From Phycisphaera sp. (GTDB lineage Bacteria > Planctomycetota > Phycisphaerae > Phycisphaerales > Zrk34): DNA of 64,000 nt. Below are positions 50,119 through 59,071 of the stretch, in pieces. Where the stretch lies: contig WGMA01000017.1 in assembly GCA_016125285.1 (NCBI GenBank), positions 1 to 64,000 of the forward strand, read 5' to 3'. A program made the translations under genes and the position numbers. Within the stretch, counting starts at the first letter, position 1; each line of letters begins with the position of its first letter. A model generated the notes under the pieces. The model had not been told where the DNA came from. It was given only the letters and a program-made list of their open reading frames with translations, and made no database searches.

Positions 50119-51723
50119 TCAGTGAAACTGCACTTCCTCGATCAGGATCCAGTGGTTGCCCGGTTCGGTTTTGGGTGCGCCGAGTTGGATCCAGTAGTAG
50201 CGTGACGCGGCGACGCTGGACTTGGGCAGCGGCAGGTCGTGCCAGCCGGTCTTTTCGGGCACGGGGGTCAGCTCGGCGATCAAGCGGCCGGGCTTGGCGT
50301 CGGTGCCGGTGTAGACGCGCACGAAGGTCGGCGCCTGCGTGCCGCCCACCGCGTCCTTGCACTGCAGGTACACCCGCACCTGCGTCGGCTTCACGACCCG
50401 GCCGAAGTCGAACACCACCGGGCACGGCTTGGCCTGCGACAGGTTCCACGCCACCGATTTGCCGTGATATTGCGGGCGGAACACGTTGTCGGTCAGGTGC
50501 GTGTAATCCGGGTCGTCGTACTTGAACGAGCCGGTGCTCATGTTCTGCTCGAGCCAGCGGTACTTCACCTTCGTGCGGTCCTTCTCCCAATCGACCTTTG
50601 CGGCCGAGGACGGCGCGCGCACCACGTTCGCCGCCGCGAGCTTCTCGAGGTCCGCGTTGATCGACTTGAGCGTCAGCGTCGAGACCGTCTTGCCCTTCAG
50701 GTCCTCGGCGCCGTGCACAGCGACGTACCGCTCGTAGTACCCCCGCGCGCGCTCGAGCGCCACGAGCTTGCCCCGGCTCGACGCCGTCGACGCCAGGTCC
50801 TGATACCACTTGGCCAGCTGCTCGGCCTGCGCCTCGTCGAGGTCTTCGGCGTCTTTCGCCGCGAGCGGCACGTTCGCCTTCAGCGCCGCGTCGTCGGTGA
50901 GGAACGTGTACTTGCGCGCCTCCTGGGGATCGTCCATCTCCACGACCAGCAGCCGCAGCAGCTCGTCGGCCCCGGCCTTGACCTGCGCCGCGTTCGACGC
51001 CGCCTGCGCCGCCTTGATGTTGTTGCGCAGCTGGTCGACCTTCGCCGCGAGCTGCTGGCGTTCCTGCACGAACGTCAGCGCCGCCTGGATGTCGCCCCGC
51101 CGCGCCGGATCGGCGCGCGACGCCACGCCCAGCGCCTGGCGGTACAGCGTCAGCGCCGCCGCCCAGTCCTCCGCGGCCACCTTCGCCTCGGCCACCGCGA
51201 GCTGATCGTCCAGCCACGCCTCGCCGATCGCCTTCCGCTCGTCGCCCCGCGCCGCGGTGTACTGCCGCTGCCGCAGCGCCAGCAGGTCCGTGTAGCGACC
51301 CTCTGCGTGATCCGGGTCGCGCTCGATCAGCAGCCGCAGCGCGTCGACCGCCGTCGCGAAGCCCTCCGGCGACGTCGACGCGAGCTTGTACGCCTGCTCC
51401 AGCATCACCGTCGACACCGCCGCGACCTGCGTCTGCCCCTGCGCCACCGACAGCATCTGCTGCGCGAACGCCACGTCGTCCGCCTTCGACGGCGTCCCGC
51501 TGATCCGCTGCAGCTCCGCGCCGAACGTCTGCTTGAACAACGCCTGCGCCTCGTCGGCCGTCATCGCCGCCTTGCCCGCGCCGTCCGCGCCAGGCGCGCC
51601 CGGCGCGCTCACCGCCGCGTCCGCCTGCGCCCACGCCGCGGCGTGCGCCGACAGGCACAGCGCCGCGCCCAGCACACACACACGCATCGTGATTCGATGG
51701 TTCTTCCGCTTCATCGCCGTCAT
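50119..51723 (-). CDS. Secreted helical protein with C-terminal discoidin-like domain
   Basis: The start is placed at MTAMKRKNHRITMRVCVLGA (534 aa); an ATG three codons later is possible. A signal peptide ends at AAAWAQA. Residues about 45-330 are helical, Ala/Gln/Glu-rich and coiled-coil or TPR-like (AVAEAKVAAEDWAAALTLYR, FVQERQQLAAKVDQLRNNIK). Residues about 370-534 form an F5/8-type (discoidin) binding domain with FDFGRVVKPTQVRVYLQCKD and SRYYWIQLGAPKTEPGNHWI. It probably binds carbohydrate outside the membrane. No enzymatic motif was found. Confidence 0.65.
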   Translation of the reverse strand: MTAMKRKNHRITMRVCVLGAALCLSAHAAAWAQADAAVSAPGAPGADGAGKAAMTADEAQALFKQTFGAELQRISGTPSKADDVAFAQQMLSVAQGQTQVAAVSTVMLEQAYKLASTSPEGFATAVDALRLLIERDPDHAEGRYTDLLALRQRQYTAARGDERKAIGEAWLDDQLAVAEAKVAAEDWAAALTLYRQALGVASRADPARRGDIQAALTFVQERQQLAAKVDQLRNNIKAAQAASNAAQVKAGADELLRLLVVEMDDPQEARKYTFLTDDAALKANVPLAAKDAEDLDEAQAEQLAKWYQDLASTASSRGKLVALERARGYYERYVAVHGAEDLKGKTVSTLTLKSINADLEKLAAANVVRAPSSAAKVDWEKDRTKVKYRWLEQNMSTGSFKYDDPDYTHLTDNVFRPQYHGKSVAWNLSQAKPCPVVFDFGRVVKPTQVRVYLQCKDAVGGTQAPTFVRVYTGTDAKPGRLIAELTPVPEKTGWHDLPLPKSSVAASRYYWIQLGAPKTEPGNHWILIEEVQFH

Positions 51724-51864
51724 GACCTGCCCCACGCGACCCGCCCGCCCCGGCGTTCCCGCGTCGCGCGATACCAGTGTATCGCGCATTCGATGCGGAA
51801 CCAACGGAATCCGGCCCCGCAGCCAATCCGACGGATTATTGCGCGTTGGTCCGGTCACACCGGC

Positions 51865-51870
51865 TACAAT
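51865..51870 (+). promoter_or_regulatory. -10 box TACAAT upstream of the small acidic protein
   Basis: TACAAT in CCGGCTACAATTGGG lies 50 nt before the ATG at 51921. TTGGTC about 20 nt upstream is a weak -35. Confidence 0.5.
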
Positions 51871-51920
51871 TGGGCGACGGGCGAAAGAGACCCGCCATCC
51901 ACAAGTTCGAGGGGTTGATC

Positions 51921-52079
51921 ATGCAAGACGACAAGGAAGCGCAGAAGGAGATGCCGCCGGTGGAGCGGCCGAAGAGCGCGCCGAAGGAGGCGCACAAGTC
52001 GCTGCCGCCGGTCGAGGCGCCGCGCACGGTCGAGCCGCACGACGTCGAGCCGCTGGAGCTGGAGCCGGAGGACGACTGA
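51921..52079 (+). CDS. Small acidic Pro/Glu-rich protein (52 aa)
   Basis: The start is the ATG with GAGGGG 7 nt upstream and a TACAAT box before it. The product starts MQDDKEAQKEMPPVERPK and ends PLELEPEDD. It contains two related units, KEMPPVERPKSAPKEA and KSLPPVEAPRTVEPHD. It has no hydrophobic segment and is probably disordered. The promoter, ribosome binding site and internal repeat support a real gene, but no function is known. Confidence 0.55.
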   Translation: MQDDKEAQKEMPPVERPKSAPKEAHKSLPPVEAPRTVEPHDVEPLELEPEDD

Positions 52080-52255
52080 ACGCGGCGGCCCGGGGGCGGC
52101 ATGCGTGGGCTTGAGTTGGCCGGATCGGTGGCGCGCCGCAGAAGGCTTGGGTGGGGTTCGTGCACGCGGTACCATTGAGTGCGGTGTAGCCGAGCGGCGT
52201 CGCGGGCGTCGCTTCCACATCGAAATCGCATCGACTCACACAACGAGGAGTGGCC

Positions 52256-54409
52256 ATGTCGATCAACCGTTTCATCGTGAGATCAACGGTTGTCGCGATC
52301 GCTGTGGGTCTGTTGATGAGCGGCCCGTGCGCGGCGCGTGTGCGAGCGGAGGGGCTGCCAAGCGCGGTGCGCGAGCGGCTGCACCAGGCGACCGTGCTGA
52401 TCGAGGCGCGGTACCGCCCGATCGGCGAACCGGACGCGAAGATGACAGGGTCGGCGCAGGGGTCGGGGTTCGTGATCGCCGGCGAAGGGCTGATCGTGAC
52501 CAACGCGCACTGCGTCGATCCGACGATGGTGATCGACCTGAGCACGGGCAAGGCCGCGGACGGCGACACGCCGGTGGAGCGACGGATGGTGATGACGCTG
52601 TCGGAGGTGGAGGTTCGCCTGCGCAGCGGTCGACCGGACACGCGTGTCTACGCCGCGAGCCTGCTGTGCTCGCGACCGTTCCCCACGGACCTGGCGATCC
52701 TGCGGATCCACCCCGACGCGCCGCTGACGGCGTTGGAGCTGCTGCCGAACGACGCGTTCGCCGGGATCGCGGAGACGGACTCGGTGTGGGCGATCGGTTT
52801 CCCGCTGGGCACGGCGCCCGAGGCGATCCTCGCCGGTCAGCCGAAGCTGGATCGCAATCCCAACGGGATCGACCTGAGCTTCCGGGGCGGGTCGATCCGT
52901 TCGCTGCGGCTCGCGGAGAACGGCCAGGTCAAGGCGATCGATCACAGCTGCGAGATCACGCACGGCAACAGCGGCGGGCCGCTGGTCGACGCGCAGGGTC
53001 GCGTGGTGGGCGTGAACTACTACGGCGGCGCGACGTTCAGCTTCGCCATCCCGATCCCGCTGGTGCGTGAAACACTGAAGCGGTTGTTCGAGTACCGCCT
53101 CGGTGAGGGCGCGAAGGCCGACGAGATCGACGGCGCCGTTCACGCGGTCGCGCCCGGCGACAAGGCGTTCGACAGGATCCAGGAGCTGGCGTTGTCTCAC
53201 AAGCTGGGCACCACCATCGCGCTCGGCGCGGGGGATTACCGCGTCGACCGCCTGCTGCGTCTATCGTCGCTGGGGATGTACCTGCGGGGCGCGGGCCGGG
53301 ACAAGACACGCCTGGTCCTCGGACCGAAGGGTCGGATCGAGTGTCACAACTACTGCGCGGAGGTTTCCGACCTGACGATCGTGGTCGACGATCCGGCGGG
53401 CGACGGCAAGGCGCTGCGGGCGATGTCGGAGGCGGACCTGTACGAGATGCGATTGCGGAACGTGGCGTTCGGCGCGAGCGACGTGTCGCGCGTCCGCATG
53501 ATCGGCACGAACGCCGCGAACCTCTTCCTGCACGACGTGACGATCGAGACGCAGAACCTGCCGGGGCTGGGCGTGGCCTGCAACAACGGCACGGTGGACG
53601 TGACCCGCGTCACGGCACGGATCGCCCACGAGGACGAGGCCAAGGCGGTCGTCGTCAGGGGCGTGGGCCAGAACGCTACGGACTCGACGCCGCGGTTCAT
53701 CGGCTGCGACTTCGAACGGGTCGAAAGCGATGGCGCCGTGTCGCCGTCGTACCTGGCGTGCCGATTCTTCGCGAAGGGGTTGGGGCTGCCGGCACACGAC
53801 GCGGCGTTGCTGAGCGCGTTGTCGGGAGCGCAGGCGACGGTGGACGGATGCTGGTTCGACGTGCCGGACCAGGACCCGGACACGGTGTTCGGGGCCGTGG
53901 GGTTGACGGTGCACGCCGCACGGCTCAACGCAAGCGACAACCTGTTCGACCTGTGGGCGGCGAAGCGTCTGAACGACGAGGGCGGCTCGGTGATCATGCC
54001 CGGCTTTCCCGGCGCGAGGGACGCGTGCGGGATCGACATCCTGCCGGGGTCGCGCGGAGAGATCCGACACAACCTCTTTCGGGCCCGGCGCGGCCCGAGC
54101 AGCGTGCACGATCTGCCGTGGCCGATCCGCTCGCGCGGCAAGGGCGAGGTCGGCGGGTATCGATCGAAGCTGCGGTGCTACAACTTCGCCTACGGCTTAC
54201 GCGCCGACTTCGACGGGCGCGCCAACTACGTCACGCCGACGGACTGGGTCATCCGCGACAACCTGTTCGACAACGCCGGGTGGGTCAGCGTCCACAACCT
54301 CGACCTCCAATCGGGCGGCGACAAAGGGACGATGCCCGAAGCCGACCGGCAGGCGTGGTATGAGGCGATGAAGAACAACACGTACATCCGCACGCCGGTC
54401 GATCGTTGA
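52256..54409 (+). CDS. Trypsin-like serine protease fused to a right-handed beta-helix domain
   Basis: The start is placed at the ATG after GAGGAG (717 aa). After a signal peptide (1-32), a Deg/trypsin-like domain (about 40-285) carries the full triad: His85 in VTNAHCV, Asp145 in TDLAILRI and Ser239 in THGNSGGPLV. No PDZ domain follows. Residues about 300-700 are a parallel beta-helix (TTIALGAGDYRVDRLLRLSS, MYLRGAGRDKTRLVLGPKG, ANLFLHDVTIETQNLPGLGV, ASDNLFDLWAAKRLNDEGG). It should be exported and proteolytically active, with the helix binding glycan or cell wall. Confidence 0.85.
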   Translation: MSINRFIVRSTVVAIAVGLLMSGPCAARVRAEGLPSAVRERLHQATVLIEARYRPIGEPDAKMTGSAQGSGFVIAGEGLIVTNAHCVDPTMVIDLSTGKAADGDTPVERRMVMTLSEVEVRLRSGRPDTRVYAASLLCSRPFPTDLAILRIHPDAPLTALELLPNDAFAGIAETDSVWAIGFPLGTAPEAILAGQPKLDRNPNGIDLSFRGGSIRSLRLAENGQVKAIDHSCEITHGNSGGPLVDAQGRVVGVNYYGGATFSFAIPIPLVRETLKRLFEYRLGEGAKADEIDGAVHAVAPGDKAFDRIQELALSHKLGTTIALGAGDYRVDRLLRLSSLGMYLRGAGRDKTRLVLGPKGRIECHNYCAEVSDLTIVVDDPAGDGKALRAMSEADLYEMRLRNVAFGASDVSRVRMIGTNAANLFLHDVTIETQNLPGLGVACNNGTVDVTRVTARIAHEDEAKAVVVRGVGQNATDSTPRFIGCDFERVESDGAVSPSYLACRFFAKGLGLPAHDAALLSALSGAQATVDGCWFDVPDQDPDTVFGAVGLTVHAARLNASDNLFDLWAAKRLNDEGGSVIMPGFPGARDACGIDILPGSRGEIRHNLFRARRGPSSVHDLPWPIRSRGKGEVGGYRSKLRCYNFAYGLRADFDGRANYVTPTDWVIRDNLFDNAGWVSVHNLDLQSGGDKGTMPEADRQAWYEAMKNNTYIRTPVDR

Positions 54410-54459
54410 CCGGCGAGCGATACCCCGCGTTCATCCCCCGTAAACGGTGGCCCACCCAC

Positions 54460-55005
54460 GTGCTGAAGACCTGCCCAAACTGCCAGACCCGCGTGGTGCC
54501 GATGACCGACGGCATCTGTCCGAGCTGTCGCCAGCCGATGGCGCCGAGCGAATGCGCGCCGTCGTCCGCGGTGTCCGCCGGCCCCGCGGAATCGGTCGCT
54601 GCCCCGCCGCTGCCCGCGACCGAGCAACCGACCGGCGACGCGACACCCGCAGCCAACGGCGCCCCGCCGGCCGCGCCAAAGCGACCCACGGAGGACTGGC
54701 CCCCCGCGCTCGGCATCGCCTGCCCCTACGTGGTGCTCCTCGTACTGGAGCTGGGGCTGATGGCGGTGGGCGCGTTGGACGGGCCGACAGTCGTCGGAGT
54801 GTTCTTCGCGGTATCGCTCTTCGCCGGGTTGATCAGCCGCAGGTTGAGTTTCCGTGAGCCGGCCGCGGCTTTCCCGGGCCTGTACCACGAAGAAACCTTC
54901 GCCAGCCGGTTCAAGCAGCACGCCGTCGCGATCCTCATCGCAGCCGTCCTTCTGATCGTTTACCTCGTGTTCTTCCACAAACCCGACGCGGAGGTCTCGC
55001 CGTAA
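54460..55005 (+). CDS. Zinc-ribbon membrane protein
   Basis: The start is placed at the GTG before LKTCPNCQTRVVPMTDGICPSC (181 aa); a TTG 54 nt earlier overlaps the protease stop. The N-terminal zinc ribbon has CPNC...CPSC. A Pro/Ala-rich linker follows (about 30-85). Three membrane helices come next (YVVLLVLELGLMAVGAL, TVVGVFFAVSLFAGLI, HAVAILIAAVLLIVYLVFF). Such proteins are common and uncharacterised in Planctomycetes. It may be cotranscribed with the protease. Confidence 0.65.
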   Translation: MLKTCPNCQTRVVPMTDGICPSCRQPMAPSECAPSSAVSAGPAESVAAPPLPATEQPTGDATPAANGAPPAAPKRPTEDWPPALGIACPYVVLLVLELGLMAVGALDGPTVVGVFFAVSLFAGLISRRLSFREPAAAFPGLYHEETFASRFKQHAVAILIAAVLLIVYLVFFHKPDAEVSP

Positions 55006-55119
55006 CGACGTCGGATCCGCGCGTGCGGATGACCCACCCGCGCTAGCGGTCAGCTGGCGCGACCCGCATCGGCGGCGGGGTTCGATGAGGGTGCCCCGCG
55101 ATCGCCGGTCCCTCGCGCG

Positions 55120-56061
55120 TCACTTGTTCAACGCCGCGAGCTTCGCGCGGACCATCGCGGACTGGTCGTCGTCGAGCACCTGCCAGCAGGCCAGGCCGTT
55201 GCCGACGAGGTCGAAGTTGTCGAACGTCCAGACGACCTTCTTGTCGTGCGTGATCTCGAAGATCTGCGGATTGTCGGGCCCGGCGTGGCAGTTGCCGATG
55301 AGGTAGTTGCCGTTGGGCAGTTCCTGCAGGCAGGTCATCCAGCCGAGGCTGATCTTCGTGCCGGGCGCCTGGTCCTTGATCTCCCACGCGATCTGCTTGT
55401 CGGGCGTGACCTCGACGACGCTGTGCCCGTTGCCGGAGGCGACGAGCGTGTTGCCGTTGCGGAGGCGGATCGCGCCGTAGACGCGTGTCTTGATGAGGTA
55501 ATCCCACACGACCTTGCCGTCGTTGTCGTACTCGGTGACGACGCCGGGGTTCTCGGCGGCGACGAGGTAGTGGCCGTCGTCGGTCATGCGCATCAGGCGT
55601 GTGTGCTGCGTGCCGCCGGGCGCAAGGGGGAACTGGTGGACGAGCTTGCCGTCGGGGTCGACGGTGATGATGCGGCCGACGCCGCTCTCGACGATGACCG
55701 TGTCGCCGTTGGGCAGGCGCTTGAACGCGTGGACGTCGACGCCCTTGCCGGCGTTGCCGTTGGCGGTGGCCGAGTCGTACGTCCACACGACCTGCTTGTC
55801 GAGCGTCAGCTCGCTGAGCTTCGTCCAACTGTCGTGGAAGAGGATGTTGCCGTTGGGCAGCAGCTGCACGTCGTGATGACCGGCGTGCCCCTGCTTGGGG
55901 CCTTCGGTCTGGTAGGTCCACAGCGGTTTCCCGTCGGCGTCGCAGATGGCGATGATGTTCTTGCCGTAGGACGCGGCGACGAGGACGAGGCGCTCGGCGC
56001 GGGCGGTGGCGGCGGTGAACAGGCAGGCGAGCGCGACGGCGAGGAGCGTGCGGTTTTTCAT
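55120..56061 (-). CDS. Secreted beta-propeller (NHL/arylsulfotransferase-like) protein
   Basis: The start is placed at MKNRTLLAVALACLFTAATA (313 aa). A signal peptide of 22 residues precedes six repeats of the type ICDADGKPLWTYQTEGPKQG, HDVQLLPNGNILFHDSWTKL, VHAFKRLPNGDTVIVESGVG and LQELPNGNYLIGNCHAGPDN. The D..G...W/LPNGN pattern is that of planctomycete PQQ-like/arylsulfotransferase-type propellers. Catalytic residues of an arylsulfotransferase cannot be confirmed. It is divergent from the SGNH hydrolase gene. Confidence 0.75.
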   Translation of the reverse strand: MKNRTLLAVALACLFTAATARAERLVLVAASYGKNIIAICDADGKPLWTYQTEGPKQGHAGHHDVQLLPNGNILFHDSWTKLSELTLDKQVVWTYDSATANGNAGKGVDVHAFKRLPNGDTVIVESGVGRIITVDPDGKLVHQFPLAPGGTQHTRLMRMTDDGHYLVAAENPGVVTEYDNDGKVVWDYLIKTRVYGAIRLRNGNTLVASGNGHSVVEVTPDKQIAWEIKDQAPGTKISLGWMTCLQELPNGNYLIGNCHAGPDNPQIFEITHDKKVVWTFDNFDLVGNGLACWQVLDDDQSAMVRAKLAALNK

Positions 56062-56259
56062 GGGCGTTGCGTTTCGTATGCGAGGAGGGTGTGGCGTGCC
56101 GGTGTGCGGCGCGGTCGACATGCCGCGCGACGCGAGCGCAGTATAGGGCGGCGCGGATGGGCGTGTCGCCGTGTCGCGCGATCGTTTGGTGTGTTTGAAA
56201 AAGCGGGGTGAAATGCAAACGGCGGTGACGCCGCGCCTCGCCCGTCGCGTGGTGTGCCG

Positions 56260-56265
56260 TACAAT
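56260..56265 (+). promoter_or_regulatory. -10 box TACAAT upstream of the SGNH hydrolase gene
   Basis: TACAAT in GTGCCGTACAATGGGG lies 82 nt before the ATG at 56347. It is of the same TANAAT class as other boxes here. Confidence 0.45.
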
Positions 56266-56346
56266 GGGGCAGGCACGACGTGGCCCCGTTTCGCGGTGTG
56301 GGACGGGGCGGGTTCCGAGACCTTCCATTCCCGTGAGGTGGTCGTG

Positions 56347-57558
56347 ATGATTCGTCGTGCCCTGGCCTGTCTGCTGTTGTTGTTGTCGCTGATCACGCAC
56401 GCGGTGGTCGCCGCCGAACCCGCGCCCGCGGCGAAGGTGGACACCCACTCCTATGACGTGCTGCGCGACGGGCTGAACAACTGCCGCGTGAAGTTCGAAC
56501 AGGATAAGACCGGCCGCGTCGCGTTCCTCGGCGGGTCGATCACCGCGATGAACGGCTGGCGTCAGATGGTGATGGCGGACCTCGAGAAGCGGTTCCCGCA
56601 GACGAAGTTCGAGTTCATCGGCGCGGGCATCCCGTCGCTGGGCTCGGTGCCGCACGCGTTCCGGCTGGAGCGGGACGTGCTGGCGCACGGGCCGATCGAC
56701 CTGCTGTTCGTCGAGGCGGCGGTGAACGATTCGTCGAACACCGGCGACCACCCCGAGCAGATCCTGCGCGGCATGGAGGGCGTGATCCGGCACGTGCGGA
56801 CGGTGAGCCCGATGACGGACATCGTGCAGATGCACTTCGCGATGACGTCGCACTTCGCGGACTACAAGGCCGGGCGTCTGCCGGTGTCGATCGCGCAGCA
56901 CGAACGTGTGGCGGAACACTACGGCAACGCGTCGGTGGACCTGTCGCACGAGACGTGCGATCGGATCAACGCCGGTGAGTTCACGTGGGCGGGCGCGTTC
57001 GGCAGCGTGCACCCCAAGCCGCCGGGCCAGAAGCTTTACGCCGACGGCATCGCGCGGCTGCTGGACGCGGCGTGGGCGCAGCCGGTCGGGCCGGTCAAGG
57101 CGCACGCGCTGCCGGCCGAGCCGCTCGACCCGCTCTGCTACGCGCGCGGTCGGTTCGGCGACATCGCCGACGCGAAGATCATCCAGGGGTTCAAGGTCGT
57201 GGAGAACTGGAAGCCGTCGCGCCGGGCCGGGACGCGCGGCGGGTACGTCAACGTGCCCGTGCTCGAGGCGACCGAGCCCGACGCCGCGTTCGAGTTCGCG
57301 TTCGACGGCACCGGCGCGGGGCTGATGATCGGCGCCGGGCCGGACACCGGCGTGATCGAGGTGACGTGCGACGACGGGCCGACGAAGACGATCGACACGT
57401 TCACGAACTGGAGCAAGGGGCTGTAACTGCCTTGGGCGTTGATCCTCGACGACGAGCTGAAGCCGGGCCACCATGTCGTGCGCGTCCGGCTGACCGGCGA
57501 GCACAACGCCCGCGGCTCGGGCACGGCGCTGTACGTGTATCAGCTGCTGGAGAACTGA
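56347..57558 (+). pseudogene. SGNH/GDSL-type hydrolase with an in-frame stop
   Basis: The start is placed at MIRRALACLLLLLSLITHAV with GAGGTGG upstream. A signal peptide is followed by an SGNH esterase fold: VAFLGGSITAMNGWRQMVMA (GGSI block), FEFIGAGIPSLGS, LLFVEAAVNDSS (N-D block) and FGSVHPKPPGQKLYADGI (His block). The frame meets TAA at 57424-57426 after TNWSKGL. It then continues in the same frame as coding-like sequence (LPWALILDDELKPGHHVVRV, ending ALYVYQLLEN and TGA at 57556). One base change would restore a 403-aa protein. It acts, if functional, as a periplasmic acylhydrolase. Confidence 0.85.
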
Positions 57559-57622
57559 CGCAGCGAGACGCCCCGACGCCCACCCCCGCGGCGGCTACGG
57601 GCCATGCGTGCGGGGCTTGGGT

Positions 57623-57628
57623 TACAAT
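57623..57628 (+). promoter_or_regulatory. -10 box TACAAT directly before the CorA-type gene
   Basis: TACAAT in GGGTTACAATGACGG ends 6 nt before the GTG start at 57635. Transcription from it would begin at or near the start codon and give a leaderless message. Confidence 0.45.
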
Positions 57629-57634
57629 GACGGC

Positions 57635-58642
57635 GTGACCGACGGCTCGTCCAGTTCGGCGACGGCGTACCCCGGGTGTGTGATCTCGGCGGTCGCGTTC
57701 TATTTTCCCAACAAGGTCGAGCAGGCGATCAGCGTCGAGGAGGCGTCGGACGCGATGGCGCGCGGCGGGTACGTGTGGGTCGACGTGACCGTCACCGACA
57801 CCGCCGAGGCGGCGCCGACGCTGCGCGAGCTGGGGCTGGTCGACGCGGGCGTGATCGAGGCGGCGATGACCGGCGAGGAGGCGACGCTGCACGCGCGCCA
57901 CGACGAGTTTTTGCACCTGGTGCTGACGGGCTGCCGGCTTGCGGGGCGCGACGTCGAGCTCGAGCGTGTCGACGCCGTGCTGCGACGCGGCGGCATGGTC
58001 ACGCTGCACCGCGGACGCGTGGCGTTCATCGACGCGATGCACCGCGAGTGCTCGGCGGACTTCCACCGCCACGCCCAGACGCCCAGCTTCCTGATCTACG
58101 AGCTGTGGGACCACCTCATCGAAAACTACCAGCACGTGCAGAACCAGGTCGAGGACATGGTCGAGGCGGTGCAGCGCGACCTGATGACGGCGGTGAGCGA
58201 ACGCGTGTTCACGCACATCGCCGAGCTCGGCACCGACATCCTGCACTTCCGCAAGATCCTCCTGCCGGCCCGGTCGGTGCTCACGGAGCTGGCGACGCGC
58301 AAGAGCGTGTTCGTCAGCGAGGCGACGCAGCCGTACCTGATCAACATGGTCGGCTCGCTGGAGCGTGTGCTGCAGGACCTGCTCGTCGACCACGAGGTGC
58401 TCAACAACGCGCTGAACCTCCACATGTCGATGGCCAGCCACCGCATGAACCAGATCATGCAGCGGCTGACCGTCATCTCCGTGATCTTCCTGCCGCTGAC
58501 GTTTCTCTGCGGCGTGTACGGCATGAACTTCAAGTACCTGCCGGAGTTCGACTGGCGCTACGGGTACTTCCTGTTCTGGCTCGTCGTGGCGCTGGTCGTG
58601 ATCGCGCAGCTGGTTTACCTTTGGCGGAAGCGCTGGCTCTGA
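57635..58642 (+). CDS. CorA-family magnesium/divalent cation transporter
   Basis: The start is placed at the GTG of VTDGSSSSATAYPG (335 aa); an ATG 27 nt upstream overlaps the promoter box. The cytoplasmic funnel domain holds YVWVDVTVTDTAEAAPTLRE and FLIYELWDHLIENYQHVQNQ. The long stalk helix contains VSERVFTHIAELGTDILHFR. Two C-terminal membrane helices flank the signature YGMNF (LPLTFLCGVYGMNFKYLPEF). The basic KRWL C-terminus is usual. It would form a pentameric channel for Mg or Co. It is of CorA rather than MgtE type. Confidence 0.92.
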   Translation: MTDGSSSSATAYPGCVISAVAFYFPNKVEQAISVEEASDAMARGGYVWVDVTVTDTAEAAPTLRELGLVDAGVIEAAMTGEEATLHARHDEFLHLVLTGCRLAGRDVELERVDAVLRRGGMVTLHRGRVAFIDAMHRECSADFHRHAQTPSFLIYELWDHLIENYQHVQNQVEDMVEAVQRDLMTAVSERVFTHIAELGTDILHFRKILLPARSVLTELATRKSVFVSEATQPYLINMVGSLERVLQDLLVDHEVLNNALNLHMSMASHRMNQIMQRLTVISVIFLPLTFLCGVYGMNFKYLPEFDWRYGYFLFWLVVALVVIAQLVYLWRKRWL

Positions 58643-58694
58643 GACGAACCCGTTGCCGCCATGTCGGCGGTGGCCCAACCCGGGAGGTGTGGCG

Positions 58695-59057
58695 TTGAAT
58701 CAGTTCTGGGTATTGCCGATGGTCGTGACGTGGCTGATCGGCGCCGCATTGACGTTTCGGATGGTCAAGCATCAGCGGCGGGCGTTCGTGCTCGTGCCGA
58801 TCGGGATGCTTGCGTCCGCGATGATCGCGCTCTTCACGGCGTACTACTACGCGGCCGTCCCGCAGATGGCCGAGAAGGGTCACTGGGACTTCGAGAAGAC
58901 CAACGACGTCGTGCGGATGTTCAACATGATCTCCCACGGGCTGCACATCGGCGCGCTCGGGGTGTTGATCGCGGGCATCGTCCGCGGCGTACGGCCCGAC
59001 GCGTCGACGCAAGACGCGTACCTCGACGACGAGCCGCTCGACGACCCGATGCGATGA
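58695..59057 (+). CDS. Small integral membrane protein
   Basis: The start is placed at the TTG with GGGAGG 7 nt upstream (120 aa). Three membrane helices are predicted: VLPMVVTWLIGAALTFRMV, RAFVLVPIGMLASAMIALFT and IGALGVLIAGIVRGV. An acidic tail follows (DAYLDDEPLDDPM). It was not recognised. It lies 52 nt after the CorA gene on the same strand, so a shared transcript is possible, and it converges with the sulfatase gene to its right. Confidence 0.6.
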   Translation: MNQFWVLPMVVTWLIGAALTFRMVKHQRRAFVLVPIGMLASAMIALFTAYYYAAVPQMAEKGHWDFEKTNDVVRMFNMISHGLHIGALGVLIAGIVRGVRPDASTQDAYLDDEPLDDPMR

Positions 59058-59071
59058 ACGCTGCGCCGCGG

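Noticed and set aside
52283-53200. A 305-codon open frame on the minus strand
   Set aside because: It lies opposite the protease domain, whose catalytic triad is intact on the + strand.
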